Notes: a model not told the origin generated them from the sequence alone. Shown: positions 1 to 7,935, counted from the first letter of the stretch. The stretch: DNA of 11,104 bases from Candidatus Brocadiia bacterium (GCA_016782825.1 JADHXT010000083.1:1-11104); one strand, 5' to 3'. Numbers and translations are program-made.

Positions 1-16
1 CGATCGTGGTGGGTGC

Positions 17-45
17 TTGTCCCGTCGCTCATGGCGCGGTATTAT
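17..45 (+). promoter_or_regulatory. Putative sigma70-type promoter upstream of repeat element 1 and rtcA
   Basis: TTGTCC (17-22), a 17-nt spacer and TATTAT (40-45) fit a -35/-10 pair. Transcription would start near 52. If this drives rtcA, the leader is about 300 nt and contains all of repeat element 1. In the other three loci the repeat element lies upstream of the promoter, so rtcA may have a second promoter after the element. TTGAAG at 306-311 and TTATCA at 330-335 is a weak candidate. Confidence 0.5.
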
Positions 46-112
46 AGCGGCTTCCATGGGCCTGAGCAACGGGACGGAATGATGGAGCGTGCCTCTCGAT
101 AGTGGCAGATGC

Positions 113-305
113 TCGTCCTCGTCCTCGTCGTCGTCGTCCTCGGTTCGACTACCGCTCGCCGTTGACGCCAATGCGAAGCGACCTCCGAGCCAAGCTCTTG
201 GGCCTTCCGCGATGAGCAATGAAGAGCGAAGGGGTCGCTATGCCGGGGCAAGCCGACCTCCCGGTCGAAAGGGCGAATCGAGGACGACGACGAGGACGAG
301 GACGA
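113..305. repeat. Hexamer-armed inverted-repeat element 1
   Basis: The left arm (113-140) is made of CGTCCT/CGTCGT hexamers. The right arm (281-305) is the complementary AGGACG/ACGACG series. The arms are perfectly complementary over about 25 bp apart from one extra triplet on the left. They are separated by about 140 nt, much longer than in the other copies. The right arm begins directly after GGGCGAATCG, which resembles GGGCCAGATCG at the same place in element 2. It is followed by GAAGACAGAGG, close to the GAAGACAGGA that follows element 2. The element lies between a possible promoter and rtcA. I count it as the most diverged of four related copies in the window. Confidence 0.7.
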
Positions 306-349
306 TTGAAGACAGAGGCCGGCTTGCCGTTATCAGGGGCCAAACTCAG

Positions 350-1405
350 ATGATGGGCGATCTCATCCGGATCGACGGCTCGGAGGGCGAGGGCGGCGGG
401 CAGATTCTGCGCACGTCGCTCGCGCTGTCGATGGTCACGGGGCGGCCCTTCGAGATCGTCAATCTGCGCGCCGGCCGCTCGAAGCCGGGCTTGCGCCCGC
501 AGCATCTGCTGTGCGTCAAGGCATCGGGGCGCATCTGCTCGGCGGGCATCGAGGGCGCCACGCTCGGCTCGCAGACCGTCCGCTTCGCCCCGGGCGACGT
601 GCGGCACGGCACGTATCGCTTCGACGTCGGCACCGCGGGCTCGACGTCGCTGGTCCTGCACACGCTCTACCTGCCGCTCGCCCTCGCGTCGGGCCGCAGC
701 ATCCTCACCATCACGGGCGGCACCCACGCGCTCTTCGCCCCCACGTACCACTTCCTCGAGCGGCAGTGGGCCGTGCTGCTGCGCCGGATCGGCGTCGAGG
801 TCGAGCTCGACCTGGTGCGGGCCGGCTTCTACCCGCGCGGCGGCGGCGAGATCCGCGCGAAGATCCATCCCGCCACGGCGGTTCGTCCGCTGACCCTTGG
901 CCCGCGTGGCGAGCTCGAGCGCCTGGAAGGCGTGTCGGCCGTAAGCGATCTGCCCAAGGCGATCGCCGAGCGCCAGCGCCGACGCGCCATGGCGCAGCTC
1001 CGCAAGGCCGGCCTCGACGCCGGGATCGAGCTCGCGAGCCTGCCGCCCGCGGGCAAGGGCACCGTGCTCCACCTGCTGGCGACGTTCGAGGGCGGCGGCA
1101 GGGCCTGCTACGACGCGCTCGGGGCGCGGGGCAAGCGGGCCGAGGCCGTGGCCGACGAGGCCGCCGAGGGCCTCGTGAGCTTCCTCGCGACTAGCGGCGC
1201 GATCGACGAGCACGCTGCCGACCAGCTCATCCTCCCGCTGGCGCTGGCCAACGGCCCCTCATCCTTCCCTGTCCCGGCCGTCACGAGTCACCTGCTCACC
1301 AACGCCCGCGTCATCGAGCGCTTCCTGCCCTGCCGCATCCACGTCGATGGCGACGTGGGCAGCGAAAGCGATGTGCGGGTCTCGCCGACTCGCGGCGGGA
1401 TCTAG
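350..1405 (+). CDS. rtcA: RNA 3'-terminal phosphate cyclase (RtcA)
   Basis: RtcA converts RNA 3'-phosphate ends to 2',3'-cyclic phosphates through ATP-dependent adenylylation of an active-site histidine, and acts in cytoplasmic RNA end repair. The 351-residue length matches the family (about 340). Signature stretches are DGSEGEGGGQILRTSLALS at residues 9-27, RAGRSKPGLRPQHLL, GGTHALFAPTYHFLE, GFYPRGGGE at 159-167, and TSHLLTN near the C-terminus. His314 in that last motif is the expected nucleotidyl acceptor. The reading frame stays open upstream to 89, but that part translates a simple repeat into poly-Ser and Thr-Arg runs, and homology begins at MMGDLIRIDGSEG. I therefore chose ATG 350 (353 is equally possible), with AGGGG at 334-338 as a modest ribosome site. 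No RtcB or archease gene is adjacent. Confidence 0.93.
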   Translation: MMGDLIRIDGSEGEGGGQILRTSLALSMVTGRPFEIVNLRAGRSKPGLRPQHLLCVKASGRICSAGIEGATLGSQTVRFAPGDVRHGTYRFDVGTAGSTSLVLHTLYLPLALASGRSILTITGGTHALFAPTYHFLERQWAVLLRRIGVEVELDLVRAGFYPRGGGEIRAKIHPATAVRPLTLGPRGELERLEGVSAVSDLPKAIAERQRRRAMAQLRKAGLDAGIELASLPPAGKGTVLHLLATFEGGGRACYDALGARGKRAEAVADEAAEGLVSFLATSGAIDEHAADQLILPLALANGPSSFPVPAVTSHLLTNARVIERFLPCRIHVDGDVGSESDVRVSPTRGGI

Positions 1406-1448
1406 AGTACCGCTCCACGCCGTGGCGTCCGCCGACCTTGTGTCCTGT

Positions 1449-1538
1449 CGTGCTCGTGCTCTCGCTCGTGCTCGTGCTCGATCTTCTCTGCTTCCAGGGG
1501 CCAGATCGAGCACGAGCACGAGCACGATTACGAGCACG
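1449..1538. repeat. Hexamer-armed inverted-repeat element 2
   Basis: The left arm is five hexamers (1449-1478; four CGTGCT and one CTCGCT). The right arm is five hexamers (1509-1538; four AGCACG and one ATTACG). The innermost 20 bp (left arm end plus CGATCT, against AGATCG plus right arm) is perfectly complementary around an 18-nt loop at 1485-1502. The core at 1479-1508 shares CGATC, CTCT, CTTCCA and GCCAGAT with the cores of elements 3 and 4. The right flank has GAAGACAGGA at 1547-1556. There is no separate terminator after rtcA, so this hairpin may also separate rtcA from hxlB. Confidence 0.85.
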
Positions 1539-1590
1539 AGGCGGAAGAAGACAGGAACCCCGCGACCCCGCGCTGTGCGACCCAGCCCCC

Positions 1591-1619
1591 TTGTCTGGTT
1601 TCCCTGCACGCAGTATACT
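1591..1619 (+). promoter_or_regulatory. sigma70-type promoter for the hxlB operon
   Basis: TTGTCT (1591-1596), a 17-nt spacer and TATACT (1614-1619). Transcription is predicted near 1626, giving a leader of about 30 nt before the GTG start of hxlB. It lies just downstream of repeat element 2 and is the only good promoter seen ahead of the hxlB-apbE-STT3-DUF1015 run. Confidence 0.65.
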
Positions 1620-1656
1620 ATGGCTTGGCCGAAGGAAGCCCCATTCGGAGGGATCT

Positions 1657-2208
1657 GTGGACATCGAGCAGGCCATCTACCGCGTGCTGACCGAGACGGG
1701 CGGCGTCTTCGAGCGGGCCGATCTGGAGGCGACGGAGCGGCTCATCGATACGCTGCTGTCGGCGCGGCGGATCTACGTCACCGGCGAGGGGCGCACCGGC
1801 CTCGTGGCGCGCACCTTCGCCATGCGGCTCGTGCACCTGGGCATGACGGCCTACGTGTGCGGCGAGACGGTGACCCCGGCCATCGAGGCCGACGACGTGT
1901 GTATCGCCTGCTCGGCCTCGGGCGAGACGGCCATCACCTGCCATCGCGCCGGGGTGTCGCGCGGTGTGGGCGCCACGGTCGTCGCGATCACGGCCGTGGC
2001 CGGCACGCCCCTGGGCGCGCCAGCCGATCTCGATCTCGTGCTCGATGCGCCGACCAAGCACGCCACCGCCTCGCAGTCCGTGCAGTTCGGCTCGACCCTC
2101 TTCGAGCAGGCCCTGCTCGTGTTCCTCGACGCCGTGGTCCTGCTCCTCCAGGACCGCCGGGGCGCCTCGCCTCAGAGCATGTTCGCGAAGCACACCAACC
2201 TTGAGTAG
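1657..2208 (+). CDS. hxlB: 6-phospho-3-hexuloisomerase (SIS domain)
   Basis: This enzyme interconverts D-arabino-hex-3-ulose 6-phosphate and fructose 6-phosphate in the ribulose monophosphate pathway, used for formaldehyde fixation or, in reverse, pentose supply. The protein is 183 residues, the normal size for the family. It is a single SIS domain with GEGRTGLVARTFAMRLVHLG near residues 46-65, CSASGETA as the sugar-phosphate loop, STLFEQALLVFLDAVVLLL as the C-terminal helix, and the family-typical ending MFAKHTNLE. The start is GTG at 1657, preceded by GGAGGG (1647-1652); the sequence before it does not resemble the family. The partner hexulose-6-phosphate synthase (hxlA) is not in the window. 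It is the first gene of a probable operon, with apbE 37 nt downstream. A general SIS sugar-phosphate isomerase is the alternative, but the PHI-like ending argues against it. Confidence 0.85.
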   Translation: MDIEQAIYRVLTETGGVFERADLEATERLIDTLLSARRIYVTGEGRTGLVARTFAMRLVHLGMTAYVCGETVTPAIEADDVCIACSASGETAITCHRAGVSRGVGATVVAITAVAGTPLGAPADLDLVLDAPTKHATASQSVQFGSTLFEQALLVFLDAVVLLLQDRRGASPQSMFAKHTNLE

Positions 2209-2245
2209 CTCCCCCGCCGAACCGCGACGCACGGATATACCGCAC

Positions 2246-3328
2246 ATGGATGAGCCCGTGCTACCCTCTCACCGAATGGCCGCCGTGTTGGTCGGGCTGC
2301 TGGCGTGCGCCACAGCCTGCCGCGACGCGCCGACGCCCACTCTCGTGCGGGTGCGCGAGATCCGGAGGCCCATGGGCACGTACATGGCCATCACGGTCTA
2401 CGCGCCCGACGAGGCGGCCGGCACACGCGCCCTTGCGGCCGCCTTCGCGCGGGTCGAGCAGGTCGAGGCCGCGATCAGCACCTGGCGGCGGACCAGCGAC
2501 GCCTCGAGGCTCAACCGCGAGGCCGGCGGCCAGCCCGTGCCCATCGCGCCCGAGCTCGCGGCGCTCCTGAAGCGTGCCGCGGCGGTGTCGGCGGAGACCG
2601 ATGGCGCCTTCGACGTCACCATCGGCGCTCTCGTCCGGCTTTGCAGGCGCACGTGGCGACGCCGCCGGGTCCCCACCCCAGAGGAGCTTTCCGAGGCGAT
2701 GGCCCGCGTGGGGCATCGCCACGTCGAGCTCTCCCCTGACGGCAAGCAGGCACGGCTGGCGAAGGCGGGCATGCGTCTCGACTTCGGCGCCATCGGCAAG
2801 GGCTACATCGTCGACCAGGCCGTGGGGTCGCTCCGCCGGTCGGGCATCCAGATCGCGCTGGTGGACGCCGGCGGCGACATTTACGCGATGGGAGCTCCGC
2901 CCGAGCGCGCCGGCTGGACCATCGGCGTGCGCGACCCCGACCGCCCCACGGAGATGCAGATCCTCAAGCATCGCCTTCTCGTGCGCGACTGCGCCGTGGC
3001 CACGTCGGGCGACTACGAGCAGTTCGTCGTCATCGACGGCCACCGCTACAGCCACATCGTCGACCCCCGCACTGGCCAGCCCGTCGAGCACATGAGCAGC
3101 GTCACCGTCGTGGCCCCCGACGCGACAACCGCCGACGCCTACGCCACGGCGTGCAGCGTCCTCGGCCCCCAGGCCGCCGTCGCCTTCGCCGAGGAACGCA
3201 AAGGCGTCGAGGCGCTCGTCCTCCACCGCAGGGACGGCGATGCCCTCGCCCGTGCCCGGTCGAGCGGCTTCGACCGCTTCGTCCTCACCGAGCCTGCCGC
3301 GACGGGCAGCGACCGAGACAAGCCTTGA
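2246..3328 (+). CDS. apbE: FAD:protein FMN transferase (ApbE), probable lipoprotein
   Basis: ApbE uses FAD to attach FMN to threonine of target proteins such as Nqr and Rnf subunits, on the outer face of the cytoplasmic membrane. The 360-residue product fits the family. Visible motifs are RPMGTYMAITVYA near residues 38-50, TDGAFDVTIGALVRL, LDFGAIGKGYIVDQA (flavin-binding region), ALVDAGGDIYAMG, HIVDPRTGQPV, and TTADAYATACSVLG carrying the metal-ligand aspartate. The N-terminus MAAVLVGLLACATAC reads as a short lipoprotein signal with LLAC as likely lipobox. ATG 2246 is the first start, but ATG 2276 (MAAVLV...) gives a cleaner signal peptide; neither has a clear ribosome site. An unusually basic insert, RRTWRRRR, follows VRLC. 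No recognisable flavoprotein target is encoded nearby. Confidence 0.9.
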   Translation: MDEPVLPSHRMAAVLVGLLACATACRDAPTPTLVRVREIRRPMGTYMAITVYAPDEAAGTRALAAAFARVEQVEAAISTWRRTSDASRLNREAGGQPVPIAPELAALLKRAAAVSAETDGAFDVTIGALVRLCRRTWRRRRVPTPEELSEAMARVGHRHVELSPDGKQARLAKAGMRLDFGAIGKGYIVDQAVGSLRRSGIQIALVDAGGDIYAMGAPPERAGWTIGVRDPDRPTEMQILKHRLLVRDCAVATSGDYEQFVVIDGHRYSHIVDPRTGQPVEHMSSVTVVAPDATTADAYATACSVLGPQAAVAFAEERKGVEALVLHRRDGDALARARSSGFDRFVLTEPAATGSDRDKP

Positions 3329-3391
3329 GCCTGGCCCGCGTTTCTCACCAGATTCCGTCGTGGCGTACCCAAACCGTAACGAAGGCACAGG

Positions 3392-5806
3392 ATGAGACAC
3401 AGGCCAATGCCCTCGTCGTCTCGCACCGCCTGCGCGACCCGCGAGTCGAGTTTCGTCTCAGGCAAGGACGCACACGCGGCCCTCCGCAGGCGTATCCGCA
3501 TGGATACGTCGAGGATGGGGCGCACGGAGGACGCCGCCTGGGGCGAAAGGCGGCCGCTGGCGGCGGAATATGGTGGCAAACGCGGGCCCAAGCCCGCCGC
3601 CCCCGCGCCCGAGCGTCGCCACTGGAGACGCTGCCTCCACTGGCTTATCCTCCTGGGCATCCTGGCCGGTGCCTTCTTCCTGCGGAGCCTCGACGCGAGA
3701 CACGTGTTCGACGGCGACTCCGTCGTCATCCCTGGCCACGACACCCATTACCACCTTCGCCGCATCCAGCACGCCGTCGCGGCGTCGGGGCGGGTGCCGG
3801 CCCGCGATGCCTGGGTGAATGCGCCCGAGGGCGCCGACATCTACTGGCCGGCCGGCTTCGACCTCGGCCTCGCCGCCCTCTGCCGACTCACCGGCGCCGA
3901 GCCGTGGTCCTCCGGCGTCGAGCGCCGTTGCGCCTGGGCCATCCCCGTCCTCGGCGTCGGCGTGGTCCTGGCCACCTGGTGGGTCGGGAGGCTGTGGCGC
4001 GGGCCTGGCACGGGGCTGCTCGCCGCTGCCCTCGTCGCCGTCGTGCCCTCGGCCATCTCGGTCTCGATGGTCGGCCGAGTCGACCACGATGTGGCCGCCA
4101 TCCTCGCCGCGACGGTCGCCTTCGCGCTCTATCTCCACGCTCTCCGGTCCGAGGCCCGGCGGCCGCGCTGCATCTGGGCCGCCGCGGCGGGCATCCTGCT
4201 TGGCGGCAACCTCTGGATCTGGCCGGGCGCCATCGTCTTCGTCTTGCTCGCCGCCGCAGCTAGCGTCACCACGCTCCTCGTCGACGACACGCCCCGCCAC
4301 CGGGACGCCGCCCTGTACCTGCTTACGGCCGTCGCCGTCGTGGCCAGGGCGCTGTGCACCGCATCGGCCTCGGCGCGGCCCCTCCAGGTCTCCCACCTCT
4401 ACCTGTCGGGCTTCCACCTCGTGCTCTCCTGGGCTGGCGCGATCAGCCCCGTTCTGCTATTCTTAGTGTTTCGGTACGCGCCGCGTCGTCCCGCCCCACG
4501 GCTCCTTGCAGGGGGTGCGTCTCAAGCGCTCCTGTGGGGCCTCGTGCTCTTCGCGGTGCCTGGCGTCTGGCGCGCGCTCCGCGGCGCCCAGTCCTTCGTG
4601 GGCGCCACGGCCGACGTGACCGTGTCGACCACAGGCGAGGGCATCGGGCTCCTCGGCCGCGGCTGGCCGGGCGTCGCAGGCGACCTGACCTGGGCGGCGG
4701 CGGGCCTTCCCCTCGCCGCTCTGTTCGTCCTCTGGCGGGCGGTCCGGCCCGACCGCCGCGCGGGCGATTGGCTCATTGCTCTTTGGCTTGCTATCGGGAT
4801 CGCGCTCGCCCTGGGACAGCGACGCTTTGCCGCCGTGCTGGCCGTGCCCCTCGCGCTGTCGGTCGGCGGCTCCTGGGTGTGGCTGCTTCGCCTGGCCGCC
4901 GCGCGGCGCAGTGCTGCCCGCCTCGCCGTGTGCTGTGCCCTTGGAGGCGCCCTGGCGATCGCCGTGGTCCGCCCGCTCGACCGCTGGCGACCGCGCTCCG
5001 TGCCGCGAAGTTGGGAGCTTCGCGCCATCCGACCCGCGCTCGACTGGCTCCAGACCGCCGCCCCGAGCCCGGGCGACTCACACGACTTCGGCGCCCGGCC
5101 GCGATTCGCCGTCATGGCCTTCTGGCACTACGGCCACTGGCTGACCTATGCGGCGGGCCAGGCCAACATCGCCTGTCCCTTCGGCAACACGCCGCAGCAT
5201 CAGCTCGGCCTCGATCGCTCGCAGGCCTTCTTCGGCGCGCGCACCGAGGCCCAGGCGGCTGACCTCTGCCGCGAGCTCGGCGTGCGCTACGTGCTCTCGC
5301 CCGAGTTGCCCGTGCCACTGCTCGTGAAGCAGGCGGGACTCGACCCGCGGCACCTGCGCCAGCAGCGCTGCGTGGCCACCAGCCTGCACCTGCACCGCGG
5401 CCTCCAGGCGCCGGAGCGGGACGGCCCACTCGAGCATTTCCGTCTCGTCGCCGAGTTTCCCGCCGCCTGGCCCTCGGGACGGCCATACACGACACGGGTG
5501 TTCGAGTACACCCTCGGGGCACGGATCGTGATTCAGGCTCCGGGGCAAGGTGATGTGAGCCTGAGCATCGACATCGTCGACCTCCTCGCCCCCCCGCTGC
5601 ACTATCGCGCGGCGGGCAGGACATCGGCCGACGGCGTCTGTGAGTTGCGCGTCCCCTACGACACCCAACGGGCCACGCGGCGCTGCCAGGCGGCCGGCCC
5701 GGCACGAGTGGTCTGGCAAGACGGCACGCGCGAAGCGCGAGCCGAACTCGATATCCCCGACGAGGCGGTGCGGACGGGAGCGACCATCCGCTGCGACCTG
5801 CACTAG
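3392..5806 (+). CDS. STT3/AglB-like oligosaccharyltransferase (GT-C fold membrane protein)
   Basis: An 804-residue polytopic membrane protein. STT3, AglB and PglB transfer lipid-linked glycans to protein asparagines outside the cell membrane. The first membrane segment is about residues 84-99, with further hydrophobic segments to about 525, then a soluble C-terminal domain. The first external loop has PGHDTHYHLRRI (114-125), with Asp117 where the catalytic metal ligand is expected. A second acidic motif, GRVDHDVA (228-235), matches the DxD/DxE loop. VSTTGEG (411-417) may be the SVxE/TIxE loop. MAFWHYGHWLTYAAGQ (575-590) aligns with the sequon-binding WWDYG motif but reads FWHYG, so the aspartate is replaced. 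The start at 3392 has GAAGG 6 nt upstream; the 80-residue basic, low-complexity N-terminus is odd, and ATG 3500 or 3515 are possible. The overall family is likely; substrate and acceptor are unknown. Confidence 0.75.
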   Translation: MRHRPMPSSSRTACATRESSFVSGKDAHAALRRRIRMDTSRMGRTEDAAWGERRPLAAEYGGKRGPKPAAPAPERRHWRRCLHWLILLGILAGAFFLRSLDARHVFDGDSVVIPGHDTHYHLRRIQHAVAASGRVPARDAWVNAPEGADIYWPAGFDLGLAALCRLTGAEPWSSGVERRCAWAIPVLGVGVVLATWWVGRLWRGPGTGLLAAALVAVVPSAISVSMVGRVDHDVAAILAATVAFALYLHALRSEARRPRCIWAAAAGILLGGNLWIWPGAIVFVLLAAAASVTTLLVDDTPRHRDAALYLLTAVAVVARALCTASASARPLQVSHLYLSGFHLVLSWAGAISPVLLFLVFRYAPRRPAPRLLAGGASQALLWGLVLFAVPGVWRALRGAQSFVGATADVTVSTTGEGIGLLGRGWPGVAGDLTWAAAGLPLAALFVLWRAVRPDRRAGDWLIALWLAIGIALALGQRRFAAVLAVPLALSVGGSWVWLLRLAAARRSAARLAVCCALGGALAIAVVRPLDRWRPRSVPRSWELRAIRPALDWLQTAAPSPGDSHDFGARPRFAVMAFWHYGHWLTYAAGQANIACPFGNTPQHQLGLDRSQAFFGARTEAQAADLCRELGVRYVLSPELPVPLLVKQAGLDPRHLRQQRCVATSLHLHRGLQAPERDGPLEHFRLVAEFPAAWPSGRPYTTRVFEYTLGARIVIQAPGQGDVSLSIDIVDLLAPPLHYRAAGRTSADGVCELRVPYDTQRATRRCQAAGPARVVWQDGTREARAELDIPDEAVRTGATIRCDLH

Positions 5807-5833
5807 CCCGACGACCACGAATGGAACGGGAGC

Positions 5834-7129
5834 ATGCCCGAACTCAGACCCTTCCGAGGCATCCGCTACACCCCCCGGGCCGGCGAGCCCGGCGACGTCG
5901 TGGCGCCGCCCTACGACGTTATCGGCCCCGAGCAGCACCTCGAGCTCTGCCAGGGCAGCCCATTCAGCATCGCACACCTCATCCTCGGCACGCGGACCTC
6001 GGCCGAGGCCGCAATGCCCGACGACTGGTATGGCCACGCCGCCAAGCTGCTTCAGAGCTGGTTGGCAGATTCCGTCGTCGCAACTGACGATACCCCAACG
6101 TTTTACGTGTACACGCAGGCTTTCGGCTACGAGGGGCGCCGGCACCGGCGCAGGCTGCTCCTCGGGGCGCTCAAGCTCGAGCCCTACGAGGCCGGCCAAG
6201 TGCTGCCCCACGAGCACACCATGCCCGGGCCCAAGGCCGACCGCCTGCGCCTGATGCAGGCCTGCCGGGCCAACCTCAGCCCCATCCTGGCATTCTCCCC
6301 CGACCACAGCGGCCGCCTCAATGCCCTCCTCGACGACATCGACTCATGGCCGCCTGCCGTCTCGTTCGCGCACACTGACGGCGTGTTGCACGAGCTGCGC
6401 TGCGTGGTTGACCCGGCATCGCAGGACGAGCTCGCCCGCGCCATCGAGCCCGATCCCCTCTATATCGCAGACGGCCACCACCGATACGAGACCGCTCTGG
6501 CTTACCAGCAACTCCAACGCCAATCAGCAGTTACGCCGTCGTCCCCCTCCCCTGCGGACTTCACGCTCGCCGCATGCATGTCGGGCGCCGACCCGGGCAT
6601 GGTCATCCGCCCCACACACAGGCTCATCCATTGGCAGGGCGAGCCCGACCCGCGCTCCGCACTGGAGGCCGCGCGCGAGGCATTCGACGTGCAACTGCTC
6701 CCCGACGCGGGGTTGGCCGAGGCCGCCGCCGCAGCGTCCTATGACGCAAATGCAGTCGCGTTCGTCATTTATGCCGGCCGACCGGCCGGCTACGCGGCGG
6801 TGTCGATCCGCTCCGCCGCCGCGATGGCCGCCTCACCCTATCCCCCCTCCTCTGCCCTCCGCAGCCTGCCGGCCGCCGTGCTGCGACACGGCTTCATCAC
6901 CCATGCGCTCGGCACTGCCGACGCGGAGATCGCCTACACCGCCGACCCTCGCGAGGCCATCGCCCGCGTCGACGCGTGCGACGCGCGCCTCGCCGCCCTG
7001 CTCCCCGCCGTGCGTCCACAAGAGCTGATGGCCATCGTCGATGCCGGGGAGCGTATGCCGCCCAAGTCGACCTACTTCTGGCCTAAGCCACTGACTGGCA
7101 TGGTCATGCGCTCGCTGTCGTCGTTCTGA
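5834..7129 (+). CDS. DUF1015 family protein
   Basis: A 431-residue soluble protein of the DUF1015 family, which is widespread in bacteria and archaea and has no agreed biochemical role (sometimes loosely annotated 'SerC-like'). Hallmarks in order: PFRGIRYTP at the N-terminus, VVAPPYDVIG (residues 22-31), LEPYEAGQVLPHEHTMPGPK followed by ADRLRLMQACRANLSPIL, YIADGHHRYETALAY (210-224), and the closing MPPKSTYFWPKPLTGMVMRSL region. All the family's characteristic blocks are present, so the gene looks intact. It starts 27 nt after the STT3-like gene and probably ends the hxlB operon. The ribosome site is weak (GGGAG almost abutting the ATG). No terminator is evident before the next promoter at 7158, so read-through into the pilin genes is possible. 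Confidence 0.9.
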   Translation: MPELRPFRGIRYTPRAGEPGDVVAPPYDVIGPEQHLELCQGSPFSIAHLILGTRTSAEAAMPDDWYGHAAKLLQSWLADSVVATDDTPTFYVYTQAFGYEGRRHRRRLLLGALKLEPYEAGQVLPHEHTMPGPKADRLRLMQACRANLSPILAFSPDHSGRLNALLDDIDSWPPAVSFAHTDGVLHELRCVVDPASQDELARAIEPDPLYIADGHHRYETALAYQQLQRQSAVTPSSPSPADFTLAACMSGADPGMVIRPTHRLIHWQGEPDPRSALEAAREAFDVQLLPDAGLAEAAAAASYDANAVAFVIYAGRPAGYAAVSIRSAAAMAASPYPPSSALRSLPAAVLRHGFITHALGTADAEIAYTADPREAIARVDACDARLAALLPAVRPQELMAIVDAGERMPPKSTYFWPKPLTGMVMRSLSSF

Positions 7130-7157
7130 CAAAATCAGGAATTTCGGAATTCAGGGC

Positions 7158-7186
7158 TTGACAGCGAACGCAGAGACGTGTATTAT
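7158..7186 (+). promoter_or_regulatory. Strong sigma70-type promoter for pilin gene 1
   Basis: TTGACA (7158-7163), a 17-nt spacer and TATTAT (7181-7186), near consensus. An AT-rich stretch with GGAATT twice (7140-7151) lies just upstream and could act as an UP element or operator. Transcription is predicted near 7193. The leader of about 55 nt ends in a perfect Shine-Dalgarno. Confidence 0.85.
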
Positions 7187-7229
7187 CGTCCGGTAACGTG
7201 ACTCGTAACCCGCACTGCTTCTTACTGTG

Positions 7230-7240
7230 AAAGGAGGTGA
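7230..7240 (+). promoter_or_regulatory. Perfect Shine-Dalgarno that fixes the start of pilin gene 1
   Basis: AAAGGAGGTGA complements the full 16S rRNA anti-Shine-Dalgarno tail. It sits 7 nt before ATG 7248. A GTG at 7227 in the same frame abuts this site and cannot be the start. Confidence 0.9.
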
Positions 7241-7247
7241 GAATCTT

Positions 7248-7910
7248 ATGAAGAAGCGCAATGGTTTCACGTTGATTGAGCTCCTGGTCGTCATCGCCAT
7301 CATCGCAATCCTGGCTGGCATGCTTCTGCCGGCCTTGGCCAGGGCTCGTGAGGAAGCTCGTCGCATCCGGTGCAGGAACAACCTGAACCAGCTCGCCAAG
7401 GGCTTTGCCACCTACCTCAATGAGCACGGTGACAACAGGTTCTATCCCTGCCCGCTCGGTCGTGGCACCGACCCGGGCGACTACAACGGAGCCGAGTGGC
7501 TGGCCTCTCTTTACTGGTGCGGCACCATTCCCGACCCTGGCGTCTTCGTCTGCCCCAGCTCGCCCGACACCAACGACAACGGTGACGACATAGGCACCCA
7601 CAAGGCGACGGGGGACTTCGGCAGCCAGACGGTCAGCTACGCGGGCATGCACTACCGCAGCCAGACCAACGCGACCGGCAACCCCATCCAGGGCGCCATC
7701 CGCGACGACTTCCCGCCGAACATGCCCATGGGCTGCGACGACACCCAGGGCGCCATCAACCATGGCGAGAAGAACAACGGTGGCATGGCCATCCTGTTCT
7801 TCGACAGCCACGTGGAGTTCAAGACCAACACCGAGCTCGACCTCGAGACCGGCGTTGGCGATCAGGGTTCAGGCCCGCGCAAGCCCCTGCTCTGGCAGTT
7901 GAAGAACTAG
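7248..7910 (+). CDS. Pseudopilin-like protein 1 (prepilin-type, type II secretion/type IV pilus-like)
   Basis: A 220-residue prepilin. MKKRNG (1-6) is the leader, cut by prepilin peptidase after Gly6. The mature N-terminus FTLIELLVVIAIIAILAGMLL has Glu at mature position 5 and Pro at mature position 22. A basic helix (ARAREEARRIRC) precedes the globular domain. The body carries NGAEWLASLYW, VCPSSPDTNDNGDDIG (residues 101-116, a possible Ca2+ loop), FGSQTVSYAGMHYRS, and DDTQGAINHG...FFDSHVEF, which resembles the H-X9-DG region of PVC pilins but reads DS with wider spacing. Cys42, Cys102 and Cys163 are conserved in all four paralogues; Cys68 and Cys91 are not. It has a strong promoter, a perfect ribosome site and a terminator, suggesting high expression as a single-gene unit. 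N141-A-T143 is the only N-glycosylation sequon in the four pilins. Secretion versus surface-fibre role cannot be told from sequence. Confidence 0.9.
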   Translation: MKKRNGFTLIELLVVIAIIAILAGMLLPALARAREEARRIRCRNNLNQLAKGFATYLNEHGDNRFYPCPLGRGTDPGDYNGAEWLASLYWCGTIPDPGVFVCPSSPDTNDNGDDIGTHKATGDFGSQTVSYAGMHYRSQTNATGNPIQGAIRDDFPPNMPMGCDDTQGAINHGEKNNGGMAILFFDSHVEFKTNTELDLETGVGDQGSGPRKPLLWQLKN

Positions 7911-7935
7911 CCACTCCACGCAGTCCAGCATCTCA

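Noticed and set aside
89..349. N-terminal extension of RtcA by 87 residues in an open frame
   Set aside because: It translates repeat element 1 into poly-Ser and Thr-Arg runs, has no family similarity, and normal RtcA length is reached from 350.
2261..3400. Long antisense open frames opposite rtcA (149-1213), apbE (2261-3400) and the STT3/DUF1015 region (5078-6307)
   Set aside because: High-GC coding DNA keeps opposite frames open. Their translations are Arg/Gly/Ala-rich without recognisable motifs, while the + strand genes carry clear family signatures.
7140..7157. Terminator after the DUF1015 gene around the GGAATT repeats
   Set aside because: The sequence is mainly a short direct repeat, gives no stable stem, and has no T-tract.
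7227..7247. GTG starts at 7227 (pilin 1) and 8173 (pilin 2)
   Set aside because: The 7227 codon abuts and the 8173 codon lies within the AAAGGAGGTGA-type ribosome site, and the prepilin leader MKKRNG or MTKRHG starts at the ATG.
7193..7935. 5'-3' UTR pairing for pilin genes 1 and 4
   Set aside because: Comparing leaders with post-stop sequence gave only 5-6 nt matches, no better than chance.
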